A stretch of DNA of 64,000 nucleotides from NCBI GenBank assembly GCA_936914845.1, contig CAKZGE010000002.1, positions 1 through 64,000 of the forward strand, in the 5' to 3' direction. A program made the translations under genes and the position numbers. Under the pieces are notes generated by a model. The model searched no databases and had not been told where the DNA came from. It worked only from the letters and a program-made list of their open reading frames with translations. Source of the stretch: an uncultured Chloracidobacterium sp. (GTDB taxonomy: Bacteria > Acidobacteriota > Blastocatellia > Pyrinomonadales > Pyrinomonadaceae). Positions 1 through 8,117 of the stretch are shown here, piece by piece. Each line of letters opens with the position of its first letter. The first letter of the stretch is position 1.

Positions 1-45
1 GGGCGACGCGGCCGACGCGATCCTGCTCACCCCTGACAACTCGCA

Positions 46-90
46 CCTCTCCCCTCTCCCCTCTCGCCTCTCGCCTCTCGCCTCTCGCCT
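46..90. repeat. Heptamer tandem repeat array, unit CCTCTCG
   Basis: Six perfect 7-base periods (CCTCTCC twice, then CCTCTCG four times) followed by a partial unit. The strand is almost purely pyrimidine. It lies in the non-coding stretch left of the structured RNA and just before a second, unrelated 7-base array. No open reading frame uses it. Confidence 0.9.
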
Positions 91-125
91 GGCAAGAGCG
101 GACAAGAGTGTCCGCGTTCCGTCGA

Positions 126-191
126 GACTCAAGACTTAAGACTCAAGACTCAAGACTCGACTTACGACTCACGACTTAAGACTCCTGACTT
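126..191. repeat. Heptamer tandem repeat array, unit GACTYAA
   Basis: About nine degenerate copies of GACTCAA or GACTTAA keep a 7-base period, except for one shortened 5-base unit at 154-158. It differs in sequence from the array at 46-90 but has the same period. The array ends close to the promoter proposed at 195-224. Confidence 0.88.
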
Positions 192-194
192 ATT

Positions 195-224
195 TTAGTT
201 TTAGAGAGCGGCGTGTGATAGAAT
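195..224 (+). promoter_or_regulatory. Candidate promoter for the structured RNA
   Basis: A good -10 box, TAGAAT, sits at 219-224. A weak -35-like TTAGTT lies at 195-200, 18 bases upstream. This predicts transcription starting near 231, exactly where the closing stem of the RNA at 231-449 begins. The -35 match is poor, so the call rests mainly on the -10 box and the position. Confidence 0.45.
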
Positions 225-230
225 TGGCCT

Positions 231-449
231 AGGCGAAGGTTTTTCTGTTTGGTTTGTTACCGAACGCACCAACAATTGAGCCAACACTTGGATTGCGGGA
301 GGCTAATGCCGGTTTCCGTGCCCATCCTTAGATCGGATAGGCTAAAGAGACCAGCTACGACGTTTCGAAAGAGACGGATCGCCACCCACCTGTTAAAAGC
401 AGGTTCAATTCAAGCGTTTGGAACGGCCAAACGGTATCTTCGCCCCCAT
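231..449 (+). ncRNA. Structured non-coding RNA, possibly 6S RNA (ssrS)
   Basis: The two ends pair into a long interrupted rod: 232-238 with 438-444 (GGCGAAG/CTTCGCC), 245-252 with 427-434, 260-267 with 414-421, and 274-282 with 402-410, allowing G-U pairs. Inside are further hairpins: GGC-TAAT-GCC at 301-310, 361-376 closed by a GAAA tetraloop, and 388-404 (ACCTG/CAGGT), which competes with the innermost rod helix. A rod of about 220 nt with a refolding 3' hairpin and a CCCACCT...AGGTTC element resembles 6S RNA. The branched apex is less typical, so the family assignment is tentative. The structure itself is well supported, since four nested helices are unlikely by chance. No credible protein is encoded here. 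Confidence 0.55.
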
Positions 450-457
450 CTGTCATT

Positions 458-1231
458 TTAAGATCCTTGCTCTTCTTCAAGTTCCTTAACGATCTCTCGG
501 GCCATCTTAGCTTCTTCGAGCGCAAGCGGCAATTCTTTTGACCGGGCGGAAAGCTTTTTCAAAGCGAGCTCGGAATCCGCGAGCCCGCTGCCGCGAATAG
601 CCGCGGCTTCTATCATCTGCAGCCGCGATTCTGATTCGGCCAGCATCACCTTTGCTTCTTCGTTTATCGAATTCAGCTTCGCGATGTCTTCGGCGATCTG
701 CTCCTGGAACTTAACCGCATTTTCAGACCGGAGATCTTTTACCTTTCGCATGCGGCGTTCCGTCAATTGCCGCTCGACCTTAGAAGAACGGACGATCCGC
801 GTTGCGGTCAACCGCGACGCTAAAGCTTCGCGATAGGCGTCCGCGAGAACCGGATCATATTGATCCATTTGCTTAAGCGCACGACGTTCCGTTGTACGAA
901 GTTCCCTTCGGAACCAATCGATCTCGCTTGCCTTAATGCCGTCCGCCGCGATGCGTTCGCGCATTTGCCGCGACCAATCAACATGGCGATATATGAAAAA
1001 ACCGGACAGCCCGAGGCCAATGCCAAGCCCGACCAATGTAGCTACCAATCCTAAAAAGAAAAAGGTAAAGGCGGCCGGTGGCGTAGCACCAAAAACAAAA
1101 GCAAGAACGGTAAAGACGGCCGCAGGCGCCGCCGTAAGTAAGACCGGAGCCGCTACCGCCCCGATCTTAAGATTTCGGCCGCGAGATAGCTCGCGTTTGC
1201 TGATGTCGTACTTTGTTATGCCTTCCTGCAT
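458..1231 (-). CDS. Coiled-coil protein with two membrane segments
   Basis: A 257-residue protein of no family I recognise. Residues about 24-50 and 55-83 are two adjacent hydrophobic segments rich in Ala, Val and Phe, which should form a membrane hairpin. The remaining 170 residues are highly charged and helical, with heptad-like spacing typical of a coiled coil facing the cytoplasm. The short N-terminus is basic, which fits both ends being inside. It is a single gene, divergent from the VWFA-like gene at 1351, and its stop lies just beyond the structured RNA. A scaffold or membrane-shape role is possible, but nothing in the sequence proves it. Confidence 0.75.
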   Translation of the reverse strand: MQEGITKYDISKRELSRGRNLKIGAVAAPVLLTAAPAAVFTVLAFVFGATPPAAFTFFFLGLVATLVGLGIGLGLSGFFIYRHVDWSRQMRERIAADGIKASEIDWFRRELRTTERRALKQMDQYDPVLADAYREALASRLTATRIVRSSKVERQLTERRMRKVKDLRSENAVKFQEQIAEDIAKLNSINEEAKVMLAESESRLQMIEAAAIRGSGLADSELALKKLSARSKELPLALEEAKMAREIVKELEEEQGS

Positions 1232-1350
1232 CGGTGGTTTTACTTTACAAACAGCTGTGCCTTAATTCAACCGAGAGGCAATAAATTTCTTTCTTTGCAA
1301 TAAAATGTATTATGATGGCATTATCGGCTTTGTACACCGGAAAGACCTTT

Positions 1351-2301
1351 ATGAAGCGTAAAATAGTTCGGCTTTTGACCATTGCCTTTGTTGCTGCCGT
1401 CGGCGTTGCTGCTGCCCAGCAGCCCACATCGTCGTCGCGACAAAATGTACGCACGGTGTCTATCCCGATCTCGATCTTTACTAAGGAAGAGCTTAAAAAG
1501 GGCCAGGCCGAAGAATTCCTGCAGGCAGAACGCCTAATTGTTCGCGAAAATAAGGTCGAAAAGCCGATCCTATCGATTCGCAGCTATACTGAGGCGCCTC
1601 TTTCACTTGCGATACTCATCCAGGAAGACCTTTCGTCGCAGTTTAACCTACAACTGAAAGATATTGCTGATTTTATCCGCGGGCTGCCGAACGGAACGCG
1701 AGTGATGATCGCTTATGTTCGTGGCGGAAGCCTGCAAATACGGCAAAAATTCACCACCGACCGCGAAGCCGCCGCGACTTCTCTGCGCATCGTTTCGTCG
1801 AGTGCGGCAATGGCCCCGCGAAGTCCTTATGACGGCGTGCTGGATGTAATACCGAGATTTGACGCTCTTCCCGCAGGCCGCCGGGCGATCCTGTTGGTCT
1901 CCGACGGTCTTGATACATCTGCCGGCGGATCGATACTATCTCCTCTCCAAAGCTTAGATCTCGATCGGGCTATCTTAAAGGCCCAGCGTCGAAGCATTGC
2001 CGTCTATTCCTTCTATTCGGCAGCAACAATGACCGACGACGGCGATTCACGCAACGTGCTCGTCGGACAGGGCTCTCTGCAAAGACTTTCTGACGAAACC
2101 GGCGGACGGGCCTTTTTCCAAGGTTCGATCTCTCCGCTCAGCTTTGACCCTTTCTTCAAAGAATTGAATATTCTGCTCGGGCGGCAATTTCTTTTGTCTT
2201 ACCTTTCAGACAATATGAAAAAAGGATATTACAAGGTGGAGGTCGAAAGCACTAATCCAAAGGTAAAGATCGAACACCCAAAAGGCTACTATTACCGCTG
2301 A
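1351..2301 (+). CDS. Secreted VWFA-related domain protein
   Basis: About 316 residues from the ATG at 1351, which is chosen because it starts a clean signal peptide (MKRKIVRLL then an Ala/Val-rich core ending near AAAQQ) and has GGAAAG upstream; an in-frame ATG at 1312 would bury the signal. The mature protein has the layout of the VWFA-related family common in Acidobacteria: a strand followed by a helix, then ILLVSDGLDTSAGG, then a GGRAFFQG segment near the end. The metal-binding DxSxS motif is replaced by QEDLSSQ, so ion binding may be weak or lost. The role is probably adhesion or protein interaction in the envelope. Its 3' end overlaps the convergent gene at 2292 by 10 bases. Confidence 0.82.
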   Translation: MKRKIVRLLTIAFVAAVGVAAAQQPTSSSRQNVRTVSIPISIFTKEELKKGQAEEFLQAERLIVRENKVEKPILSIRSYTEAPLSLAILIQEDLSSQFNLQLKDIADFIRGLPNGTRVMIAYVRGGSLQIRQKFTTDREAAATSLRIVSSSAAMAPRSPYDGVLDVIPRFDALPAGRRAILLVSDGLDTSAGGSILSPLQSLDLDRAILKAQRRSIAVYSFYSAATMTDDGDSRNVLVGQGSLQRLSDETGGRAFFQGSISPLSFDPFFKELNILLGRQFLLSYLSDNMKKGYYKVEVESTNPKVKIEHPKGYYYR

Positions 2302-2771
2302 GCAAGTTTCGTATTGCACGAAGGACAAAGGTAATAGTCTTCTTTGATGAGAAAACCGATCCAAAATAGAGGAAAAAAGAACACCAGCAGCAATGCAAAG
2401 GTTATCCAACCGGCCGTTGATATCTGCCTTTCTTTTCGCGGGTGAAATTGCGACATGCAATGCGGACAGCGATAGTTTGGCCCAAATGGGTCGGGAGCAT
2501 TATAAATGGCAGGCGGCTGTGGTTGATAAAAAGGAGCCGCATTGCCAACCGCCGGAACTTCTGCCGGTCGGCGTCCCAAGTTCGGAATGCGACGCTCGCT
2601 TTGTGTCTGAAATTCATCGGTTTGCCACGAATAAGCTCGCCGCTCGCGATGAAAACCTTCGGGATCTGCCTCATGCGTTGGGATCTCAGGCTTAGTGAAC
2701 CGAACTCCGCAAAATCTGCAAAATTGGCTATGTTGTGAATTCGATTGTCCGCAGCTTTGGCAATTGACCAT
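2292..2771 (-). CDS. Zinc-ribbon membrane protein with LITAF-like C-terminus
   Basis: About 159 residues from the ATG at 2771, chosen because the first zinc ribbon begins at once (CQSCGQ, then FCRFCG); longer starts add an unrelated leader. A proline-rich linker follows. The last 60 residues hold CPHC, a hydrophobic stretch of about 22 residues with a central FFFP, then LCPSCNTKL. The arrangement CxxC - membrane-inserting helix - CxxC is that of LITAF-like domains, where the two Cys pairs join in one zinc site at the membrane surface. The function in bacteria is unknown. It converges on the VWFA-related gene. Confidence 0.72.
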   Translation of the reverse strand: MVNCQSCGQSNSQHSQFCRFCGVRFTKPEIPTHEADPEGFHRERRAYSWQTDEFQTQSERRIPNLGRRPAEVPAVGNAAPFYQPQPPAIYNAPDPFGPNYRCPHCMSQFHPRKERQISTAGWITFALLLVFFFPLFWIGFLIKEDYYLCPSCNTKLAQR

Positions 2772-2862
2772 GATCTTTGAAAACGATATTCCCGACATCA
2801 TCCGAGATAACGATAAATAATAGGTCAAAGTTCCTATTCCTAGCAAAAAACATTCGACGCTA

Positions 2863-3831
2863 TTAAAACCTGATTCGTTCGCCGGTCTTTATCGCATGAT
2901 AGACCGATTCGACGATCTCAACCGAACGAAAACCATCAAGAGCCGTCACCGGCGGCGGTGTCCCGTTCAATATTGCTTCAATGAATGCCACATCTTCCTG
3001 CACGTATCCCCAACGTTCTTCTTTTTCCGACATATGCCAAGAAAATGTTTCAAAATTGGCGTCCATCCCTCGCGAATCGACCAAACGCTCCATCTCTTCC
3101 GTCATTAAAGTGCGGTGGTGGCAAAAAACCTCCATCCGTTCAAAGGGGAAATGCCAGCTTGCATCCGAAGATGAGGCAAATGTGCAGTGAAAGCCGCTTT
3201 TGAATTTGAAGATTATCGAAAATTCATCCAATTCGGGATATTCATGTTGGGAACCGTATGCTGCAAATTCTTCTATTTCGCCGAACTGAAACCGCATCAT
3301 ATCAAAAAGATGGATCGTAGTTTCATATAAAAAGCCACCCGTAACGCTAACGTCGCCGGTCCAGATAGGGTTCTTCAGCTCTCCGCGATTCATCTTTATA
3401 TGGGCCGAATGCGGGCGGTCCTGCGACAAAAGCTTTTTTAAAGTTGAATATACCGGAGCATAGCGCCGATTGTGCCCAACCTGGAAAACTCCCTTACCTG
3501 CATTCGCGGCTTCGAGCAACTCGCGAGCATTATCGATCCCGATCGAAAATGGTTTTTCGCAGAAAACGTGTTTATTTTCGGCTATTGCGTGCAGAGCGAT
3601 CTCTTTATGAGTTCTGTTCGGTGTACAAACCAAGACAGCATCGCAGTTTGAAAGCAATTCTTCCCGCGATCTGCAAACTTTGCCGCCGATGCTTCGAGAA
3701 GCCTTTTCAGCTTTTTCCGGCAAGATATCGTATAACGCAGTGACCTCTGCTTGTTCGATCTGCGAATAGATACGTCCGTGGACGTTTCCAATATATCCCG
3801 TTCCAACTATTCCGATTCGTACTTTTTCCAT
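2863..3831 (-). CDS. Gfo/Idh/MocA family oxidoreductase
   Basis: A 322-residue NAD(P)-dependent dehydrogenase of the glucose-fructose oxidoreductase / inositol dehydrogenase type. The N-terminal Rossmann fold has GTGYIGNVHG at about residues 10-19, followed by the family's HKEIALHAI and CEKPF motifs; the Lys of EKP is the usual catalytic residue. The C-terminal part is the beta-sheet substrate domain. Length is normal for the family. It lies downstream of a TIM-barrel sugar isomerase-like gene (3996-4817) in the same orientation, a pairing typical of polyol or inositol catabolism. The exact substrate cannot be read from the sequence. Confidence 0.9.
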   Translation of the reverse strand: MEKVRIGIVGTGYIGNVHGRIYSQIEQAEVTALYDILPEKAEKASRSIGGKVCRSREELLSNCDAVLVCTPNRTHKEIALHAIAENKHVFCEKPFSIGIDNARELLEAANAGKGVFQVGHNRRYAPVYSTLKKLLSQDRPHSAHIKMNRGELKNPIWTGDVSVTGGFLYETTIHLFDMMRFQFGEIEEFAAYGSQHEYPELDEFSIIFKFKSGFHCTFASSSDASWHFPFERMEVFCHHRTLMTEEMERLVDSRGMDANFETFSWHMSEKEERWGYVQEDVAFIEAILNGTPPPVTALDGFRSVEIVESVYHAIKTGERIRF

Positions 3832-3995
3832 CGAATAAATTTATCGTTTATCTGCCATCGCAAGATGAATCTTTGACCGCCGAAAATATTATCATCGCGG
3901 GCAAACCGTTTGATTTTGGTGTAAGCGGCGAATGCCCTATATCCGGCAATAAATACCACCTGCCGGATCCGTTTGGATTCGCAGAGGAGCTGCCT

Positions 3996-4817
3996 TTAGG
4001 AGAAAAGAACCTTTTCCGCCGCGGATCTCGCTTCTCTCGCAACTTCATAGGGATCTCTCGCCCAATATTCGGGCCGAAAGATCTCGATACTCGCCGGTCC
4101 ATCATAACCTATCGCATCCAGCCTAGATTTTATTTCCTTGATCGGCAAAATGCCAAGACCCGGGTAAAGCCTTTTTGAATCATTCAACTCGGATCTAGGC
4201 AGATCCTCCGCATCATTGATATGAAAAATGAATAACTTGTTCGGGTCCAATCTGTCGATCGATTCAAAAGAAGAGCCGCCGGCATAAAAATGATAGGTAT
4301 CAATAACATTGCCAATACTTTCGCGACCCACCAGATCAACGATCTCACTTCCCAGATCCAGCGTCTGAACGGAGTTTCCGGCCTCGCCTAGAAATTCGAA
4401 TCCGAGCTTGATACCGAATGGTTCAGCTATATCCGCCAATTCATTCAGAACTCTCACGGATTCATCCACGATCTCCTGATGAGATTTCGGACCTTGACGT
4501 AAAGCTCCCGGAACTGAGAGAACATAAGGGCAACCGATCGCGGCCGCGATCTCTGAGAGCTCCGCACATTCTTCTTTTATCTCAGAATAATCCTTTTCCG
4601 AACGCCATGTAATGTGCTCGAGCGTATTGATCGACAGAACCTCCACGCCCGTTTCCGACAATAGCCCGCAAAGATCTTCTACACTGTGTTCGTGCAAATG
4701 ATCATATAATTTATTCGAACGCAGCTCGACAAGGTCATAGCCGGCCGCCGCCGCTGAACGAATGTCGGTTTCCAGGTCTGCGGTCATTGTTGTTGCACCG
4801 TTTATGGCAAGTCTCAT
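3996..4817 (-). CDS. Sugar phosphate isomerase/epimerase (TIM barrel)
   Basis: 273 residues of the xylose-isomerase-like / AP endonuclease 2 TIM-barrel family (IolE, hydroxypyruvate isomerase and relatives). Visible elements are the start MRLAINGATTM, GFEFLGE with the metal-binding Glu, NVIDTYHFY with Asp and His, FIFHINDAED, and the final strand ASIEIFRPEYW. These acidic and His residues would bind a divalent metal used to isomerise a sugar or polyol. The gene is followed after 164 bases by a Gfo/Idh/MocA dehydrogenase, probably in the same unit. The intervening 164 bases show no convincing gene. Confidence 0.87.
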   Translation of the reverse strand: MRLAINGATTMTADLETDIRSAAAAGYDLVELRSNKLYDHLHEHSVEDLCGLLSETGVEVLSINTLEHITWRSEKDYSEIKEECAELSEIAAAIGCPYVLSVPGALRQGPKSHQEIVDESVRVLNELADIAEPFGIKLGFEFLGEAGNSVQTLDLGSEIVDLVGRESIGNVIDTYHFYAGGSSFESIDRLDPNKLFIFHINDAEDLPRSELNDSKRLYPGLGILPIKEIKSRLDAIGYDGPASIEIFRPEYWARDPYEVAREARSAAEKVLFS

Positions 4818-4980
4818 TATTGTATTTCTAACATCTCCGAAGAAACAATTTAGCTAGATTTTAACACAGCACTCTCGCATACCCATCTTGGCGAACGATA
4901 TTCCGGCGAACTCGTCGCATTTTGGCGGCGTCAAAAAAATGCGTTAAGGTTAAAGACAATTCTTGGTCCTTAAAAAGTAT

Positions 4981-6336
4981 ATGAAAATCCTTTTGCTGAT
5001 AACCGTAGTTGTGGTCTCTCTTGTTTCGCCGGCTTTTTCTCAGGGTTCTGACGCCGCACTTCGCCGAGCGATCGACGAAGATGCCGCAGCCCGAGCAAAT
5101 GGCAAGCTTCCATTGATACCTGCCCCGGATCACCTTTCGCGCGCGGATGTCTATATGGCAAATCGTATGTTCCCGCAGGCCCGCGAACATTGGCAGGCTA
5201 TTCTGGAGAATTATCCGCAGGATCCGGGAATGTCGCGGGCTCTTTTTGGGCATGGGCGATCCTATATGTGGGAGCGTGAATACAGCAAGGCCGTTGAATG
5301 GTTCGATAGATTGCTTAAGGAGTTTCCTTTCACGAAAGATGGACGCGAAGGGTTGGCTTTCAAAGGAGCGTCGCTGGTTCGCTTGGGAAAAAATGTTGAC
5401 GCCGCCAAAACATATGAACAATATACCGTGATGTTCCCCGCGGGAGAAAAGATCGAATCGGCCCACCTGAATATAATCGACGCATATCGCGAGGCAGGCC
5501 GCTATGATGACGCCAATTTATGGGTCAACAAAACCGTTTCCAAATTTGTTGGCAAGCCAACGGCTGTTAACGCTCTTCAGGCCCGGGTCCGGATGGAGAT
5601 CTACCGCGAAAATTGGAATGCCGCGATTGCTGCAGCGGATTCATTACTGGCCGTCAGCAGCTTTGCTCGTTCGATGACGAGCAGCGATGAGGCTAAATAT
5701 TTGAAGGCACTTGCTCTTGAAAGATCCGGACGCAGACCGGATGCCAATGCCGTTTACTCGTCCATCGGAGCATCCCAAACCTCCTATTATGGAGGTCTCG
5801 CCCAAGAAAAGTTGTCCCGACCGTCGAGTACGGCTTCGGAAGCTTTAGTTCGAGAATATCCGGTGATGTTTCGAACGGAAGTTCTTAAACAAGCGCGAAA
5901 ACACAAGGTCGATCCGAGATTCATGCTCGCAATAATGAAACAGGAAAGCAGCTTTCGAACAAATGCCAAATCCCCGGCCGGAGCTCGCGGGCTGCTGCAA
6001 TTTGTATTCGACACCGCTATCAAATACAACAAGAAGGCCGGATATACCGATCTTCACCCGGACGATCTTTATCGGCCGGAGGTCAACATTGCTCTGGGTG
6101 CCGTTTATATAGGCGAATTGAAGGACGAGTTTGACGGACTTTATGAGGCTATTGCTGCCAGCTATAACGGCGGCGAAGACAATGCCGCACGGTGGTTGAA
6201 CAGGAGCCGGCCAAAGGAACCCGGGATCTTTGCCGCAGAGGTCGGATTTGCCGAAACGAAAAGTTACGTTTTTAAGGTGATGAATAACTATCGCATCTAC
6301 CGTCAACTTTACAGCGAGGATCTGCAGAGAAAATAG
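4981..6336 (+). CDS. Soluble lytic murein transglycosylase (SLT family)
   Basis: About 451 residues from the ATG at 4981, which begins a signal peptide (MKILLLITVVVV to AFSQ); a TTG at 4963 is a less likely start. The middle consists of TPR-like helical pairs (residues about 50-290), as in the ring-shaped part of Slt70. The C-terminal catalytic domain has KQESSF with the catalytic Glu, then AKSPAGARGLLQF, NIALGAVYI and AASYNGGE, all SLT motifs. It cleaves peptidoglycan between MurNAc and GlcNAc in the periplasm, forming 1,6-anhydro ends. The next 271 bases (6337-6607) show no convincing gene. Confidence 0.92.
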   Translation: MKILLLITVVVVSLVSPAFSQGSDAALRRAIDEDAAARANGKLPLIPAPDHLSRADVYMANRMFPQAREHWQAILENYPQDPGMSRALFGHGRSYMWEREYSKAVEWFDRLLKEFPFTKDGREGLAFKGASLVRLGKNVDAAKTYEQYTVMFPAGEKIESAHLNIIDAYREAGRYDDANLWVNKTVSKFVGKPTAVNALQARVRMEIYRENWNAAIAAADSLLAVSSFARSMTSSDEAKYLKALALERSGRRPDANAVYSSIGASQTSYYGGLAQEKLSRPSSTASEALVREYPVMFRTEVLKQARKHKVDPRFMLAIMKQESSFRTNAKSPAGARGLLQFVFDTAIKYNKKAGYTDLHPDDLYRPEVNIALGAVYIGELKDEFDGLYEAIAASYNGGEDNAARWLNRSRPKEPGIFAAEVGFAETKSYVFKVMNNYRIYRQLYSEDLQRK

Positions 6337-6607
6337 AGGCTCAAAATTCGATCTTTTTTACGCTAACGTATGAAAGTAGCGACCTCTATCACAAGTGATC
6401 TACTAGTGATTCTTCTCAGACAAACGACGATCTTTATTTGCGGTCATTATAAAGTAAAGCCAATAGATGCAATAGTTTAATGGAAAGAAAACTGCTCGGC
6501 ACACTTGAAGTGCCCAAACAGTTATTGCTAATATTAAGGCAACCCTTGAGCCGCTTCCACCATTGCTCGGGTACAAATGACGTCGCAACTCCCACTGCGG
6601 CGTTTTG

Positions 6608-7837
6608 TTATTTCCACTCGCCCTGCCCTTCGACCTCAACGTGATATCCCTGACTTTCTAGGTGGTGGTAAACTTCTCGTGCGTGATCCGAATCTCGCAC
6701 CTCGAGGATCATTTCGATCCCAACCCGTCCCAGCGGAGCAAGCCAAATAGCTCGTTGATGATAGACCTCGACAACATTAGCCCCTGTGTCTGCAACATGA
6801 TTCAACACAGAGGCAAGCATACCGGGACGGTCCAGCACCAATACTTTCATAATTACGTACCTTCCCTGCCGAACCAATACCTGTTCAATTATCCGCGCAA
6901 GCAAGTTTCCATCGATATTGCCGCCCGCCAACACGGCACATACGACATCTTCCGAAGAAAGCTCGATCTTATCCGCCAAAAGAGCCGCAACGCCGGCGGC
7001 ACCGGCCCCTTCTGTCACCAAATGAGCGTTCTGCACGCAATGGACGATGCCAAAAGCGATCTCTTCTTCAGTTACCTCTACAACTTCGTCGACAAAATCC
7101 CGAATAAGCGGGAGCGTGATGGTTCCAGGCCTTTTAATGGCAATTCCATCGGCGATCGTTGGTTCTGATGCCAATTCCAGCGGCTCGCCCGCCTTTAGAG
7201 AACGATTGACCGGTGACACATTCTTTGCTTGCACGCCAATCACGCGGGCATTCGGCAAGAGGTGTTTGACGGCAATAGCGATGCCGGAAATGATCCCGCC
7301 GCCGCCGATCGGAACAACAACGACACTGGCGTTCGGCAGATCGCGGGCGATCTCGATCCCGATCGTTCCCTGTCCGGCAATTACCTCTTTATCGTCAAAC
7401 GCGTGAACATATGTATAACCCTCGGTCCTTTCCAAAAATCTCGAATGTTCGACCGCCTCTTCAAATGTTGCTCCTTTCATAATTACCTCGGCACCTTGTT
7501 GCCGAGTGGCGATCACCTTGGTCAAAGGTGCAAATTCAGGCAGCACGATCGTTGCCTTGATCCCGTTCAAGCGAGCCGCCACTGCAACCCCTTGAGCGTG
7601 GTTTCCCGCCGAGGCTGCGACCACACCCCGCCTTTTTTCTTCGTCCGAAAGTTGCGAGATCTTATTGAATCCGCCGCGAACCTTGAAACTGCCGGCGCGC
7701 TGAAGACATTCTGCTTTTAGGAAAGCCGGTGCCCCGATCTCTTTCGCCAATTTTTCATCCGAAATGATCGGAGTGTTTTTAATGACGCCGCGAAGCCGTT
7801 CTTCCGCTGCAAGAATGTCTTGAAAAGTCACGCTCAT
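6608..7837 (-). CDS. ilvA: Threonine ammonia-lyase (dehydratase) with ACT domain
   Basis: About 409 residues from the ATG at 7837; an ATG 30 bases upstream adds ten residues without similarity. This PLP enzyme deaminates threonine to 2-oxobutanoate and ammonia. The PLP lysine is in GSFKVRGG (residue about 50), the phosphate-binding loop is PIGGGGIISG, and the C-terminal region after about residue 320 is a single ACT domain (VLDRPGMLASVLNHVAD). This is the medium-length form with one ACT domain, so it may be the catabolic (TdcB-like) or the isoleucine-pathway enzyme. No other isoleucine genes lie nearby. It stands alone, divergent from the SPFH gene. Confidence 0.92.
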   Translation of the reverse strand: MSVTFQDILAAEERLRGVIKNTPIISDEKLAKEIGAPAFLKAECLQRAGSFKVRGGFNKISQLSDEEKRRGVVAASAGNHAQGVAVAARLNGIKATIVLPEFAPLTKVIATRQQGAEVIMKGATFEEAVEHSRFLERTEGYTYVHAFDDKEVIAGQGTIGIEIARDLPNASVVVVPIGGGGIISGIAIAVKHLLPNARVIGVQAKNVSPVNRSLKAGEPLELASEPTIADGIAIKRPGTITLPLIRDFVDEVVEVTEEEIAFGIVHCVQNAHLVTEGAGAAGVAALLADKIELSSEDVVCAVLAGGNIDGNLLARIIEQVLVRQGRYVIMKVLVLDRPGMLASVLNHVADTGANVVEVYHQRAIWLAPLGRVGIEMILEVRDSDHAREVYHHLESQGYHVEVEGQGEWK

Positions 7838-8053
7838 GAAGCCGAAGTATAAGCCAAACGGCTTCAAAATGCGAAACCGGAAAGGCCTTGAATTTATGTA
7901 TGGTCTATTATGTGGTTATGTGTGCGGATCGTAGGTAGGACAACTGGGCCTTTTCCGGTTTCAAAAAGTTAGACGAGGGTCGATCGCCTTCCTTTCAACT
8001 ATCTAACGCGAAGTTTTCATCGCGAAAGTATCAATAATTAGATGACGCTGTTT

Positions 8054-8083
8054 TTAGCAATTTTTTCGTTAATAGGTTATATT
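8054..8083 (+). promoter_or_regulatory. Candidate sigma-70-type promoter of the SPFH gene
   Basis: TTAGCA at 8054-8059 and TATATT at 8078-8083 are separated by 18 bases, in an AT-rich part of the 280-base gap between the divergent ilvA and SPFH genes. This would give a leader of about 28 bases before the strong ribosome-binding site. Confidence 0.4.
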
Positions 8084-8117
8084 TTTTCTGTAACCCATAT
8101 TTTTCTGGAGGAAATAA

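Noticed and set aside
249..461. A 70-codon open frame on the plus strand
   Set aside because: It lies inside the structured RNA, has no ribosome-binding site, and its composition is not protein-like.
3873..4178. Open frame on the plus strand antisense to the sugar isomerase gene
   Set aside because: It runs into the antisense of a well-supported gene and has no family match.
6403..6639. Small membrane-like open frame on the minus strand
   Set aside because: It overlaps the 3' end of ilvA, has no good start or ribosome-binding site, and the hydrophobic stretch may be chance; a true small protein cannot be fully excluded.
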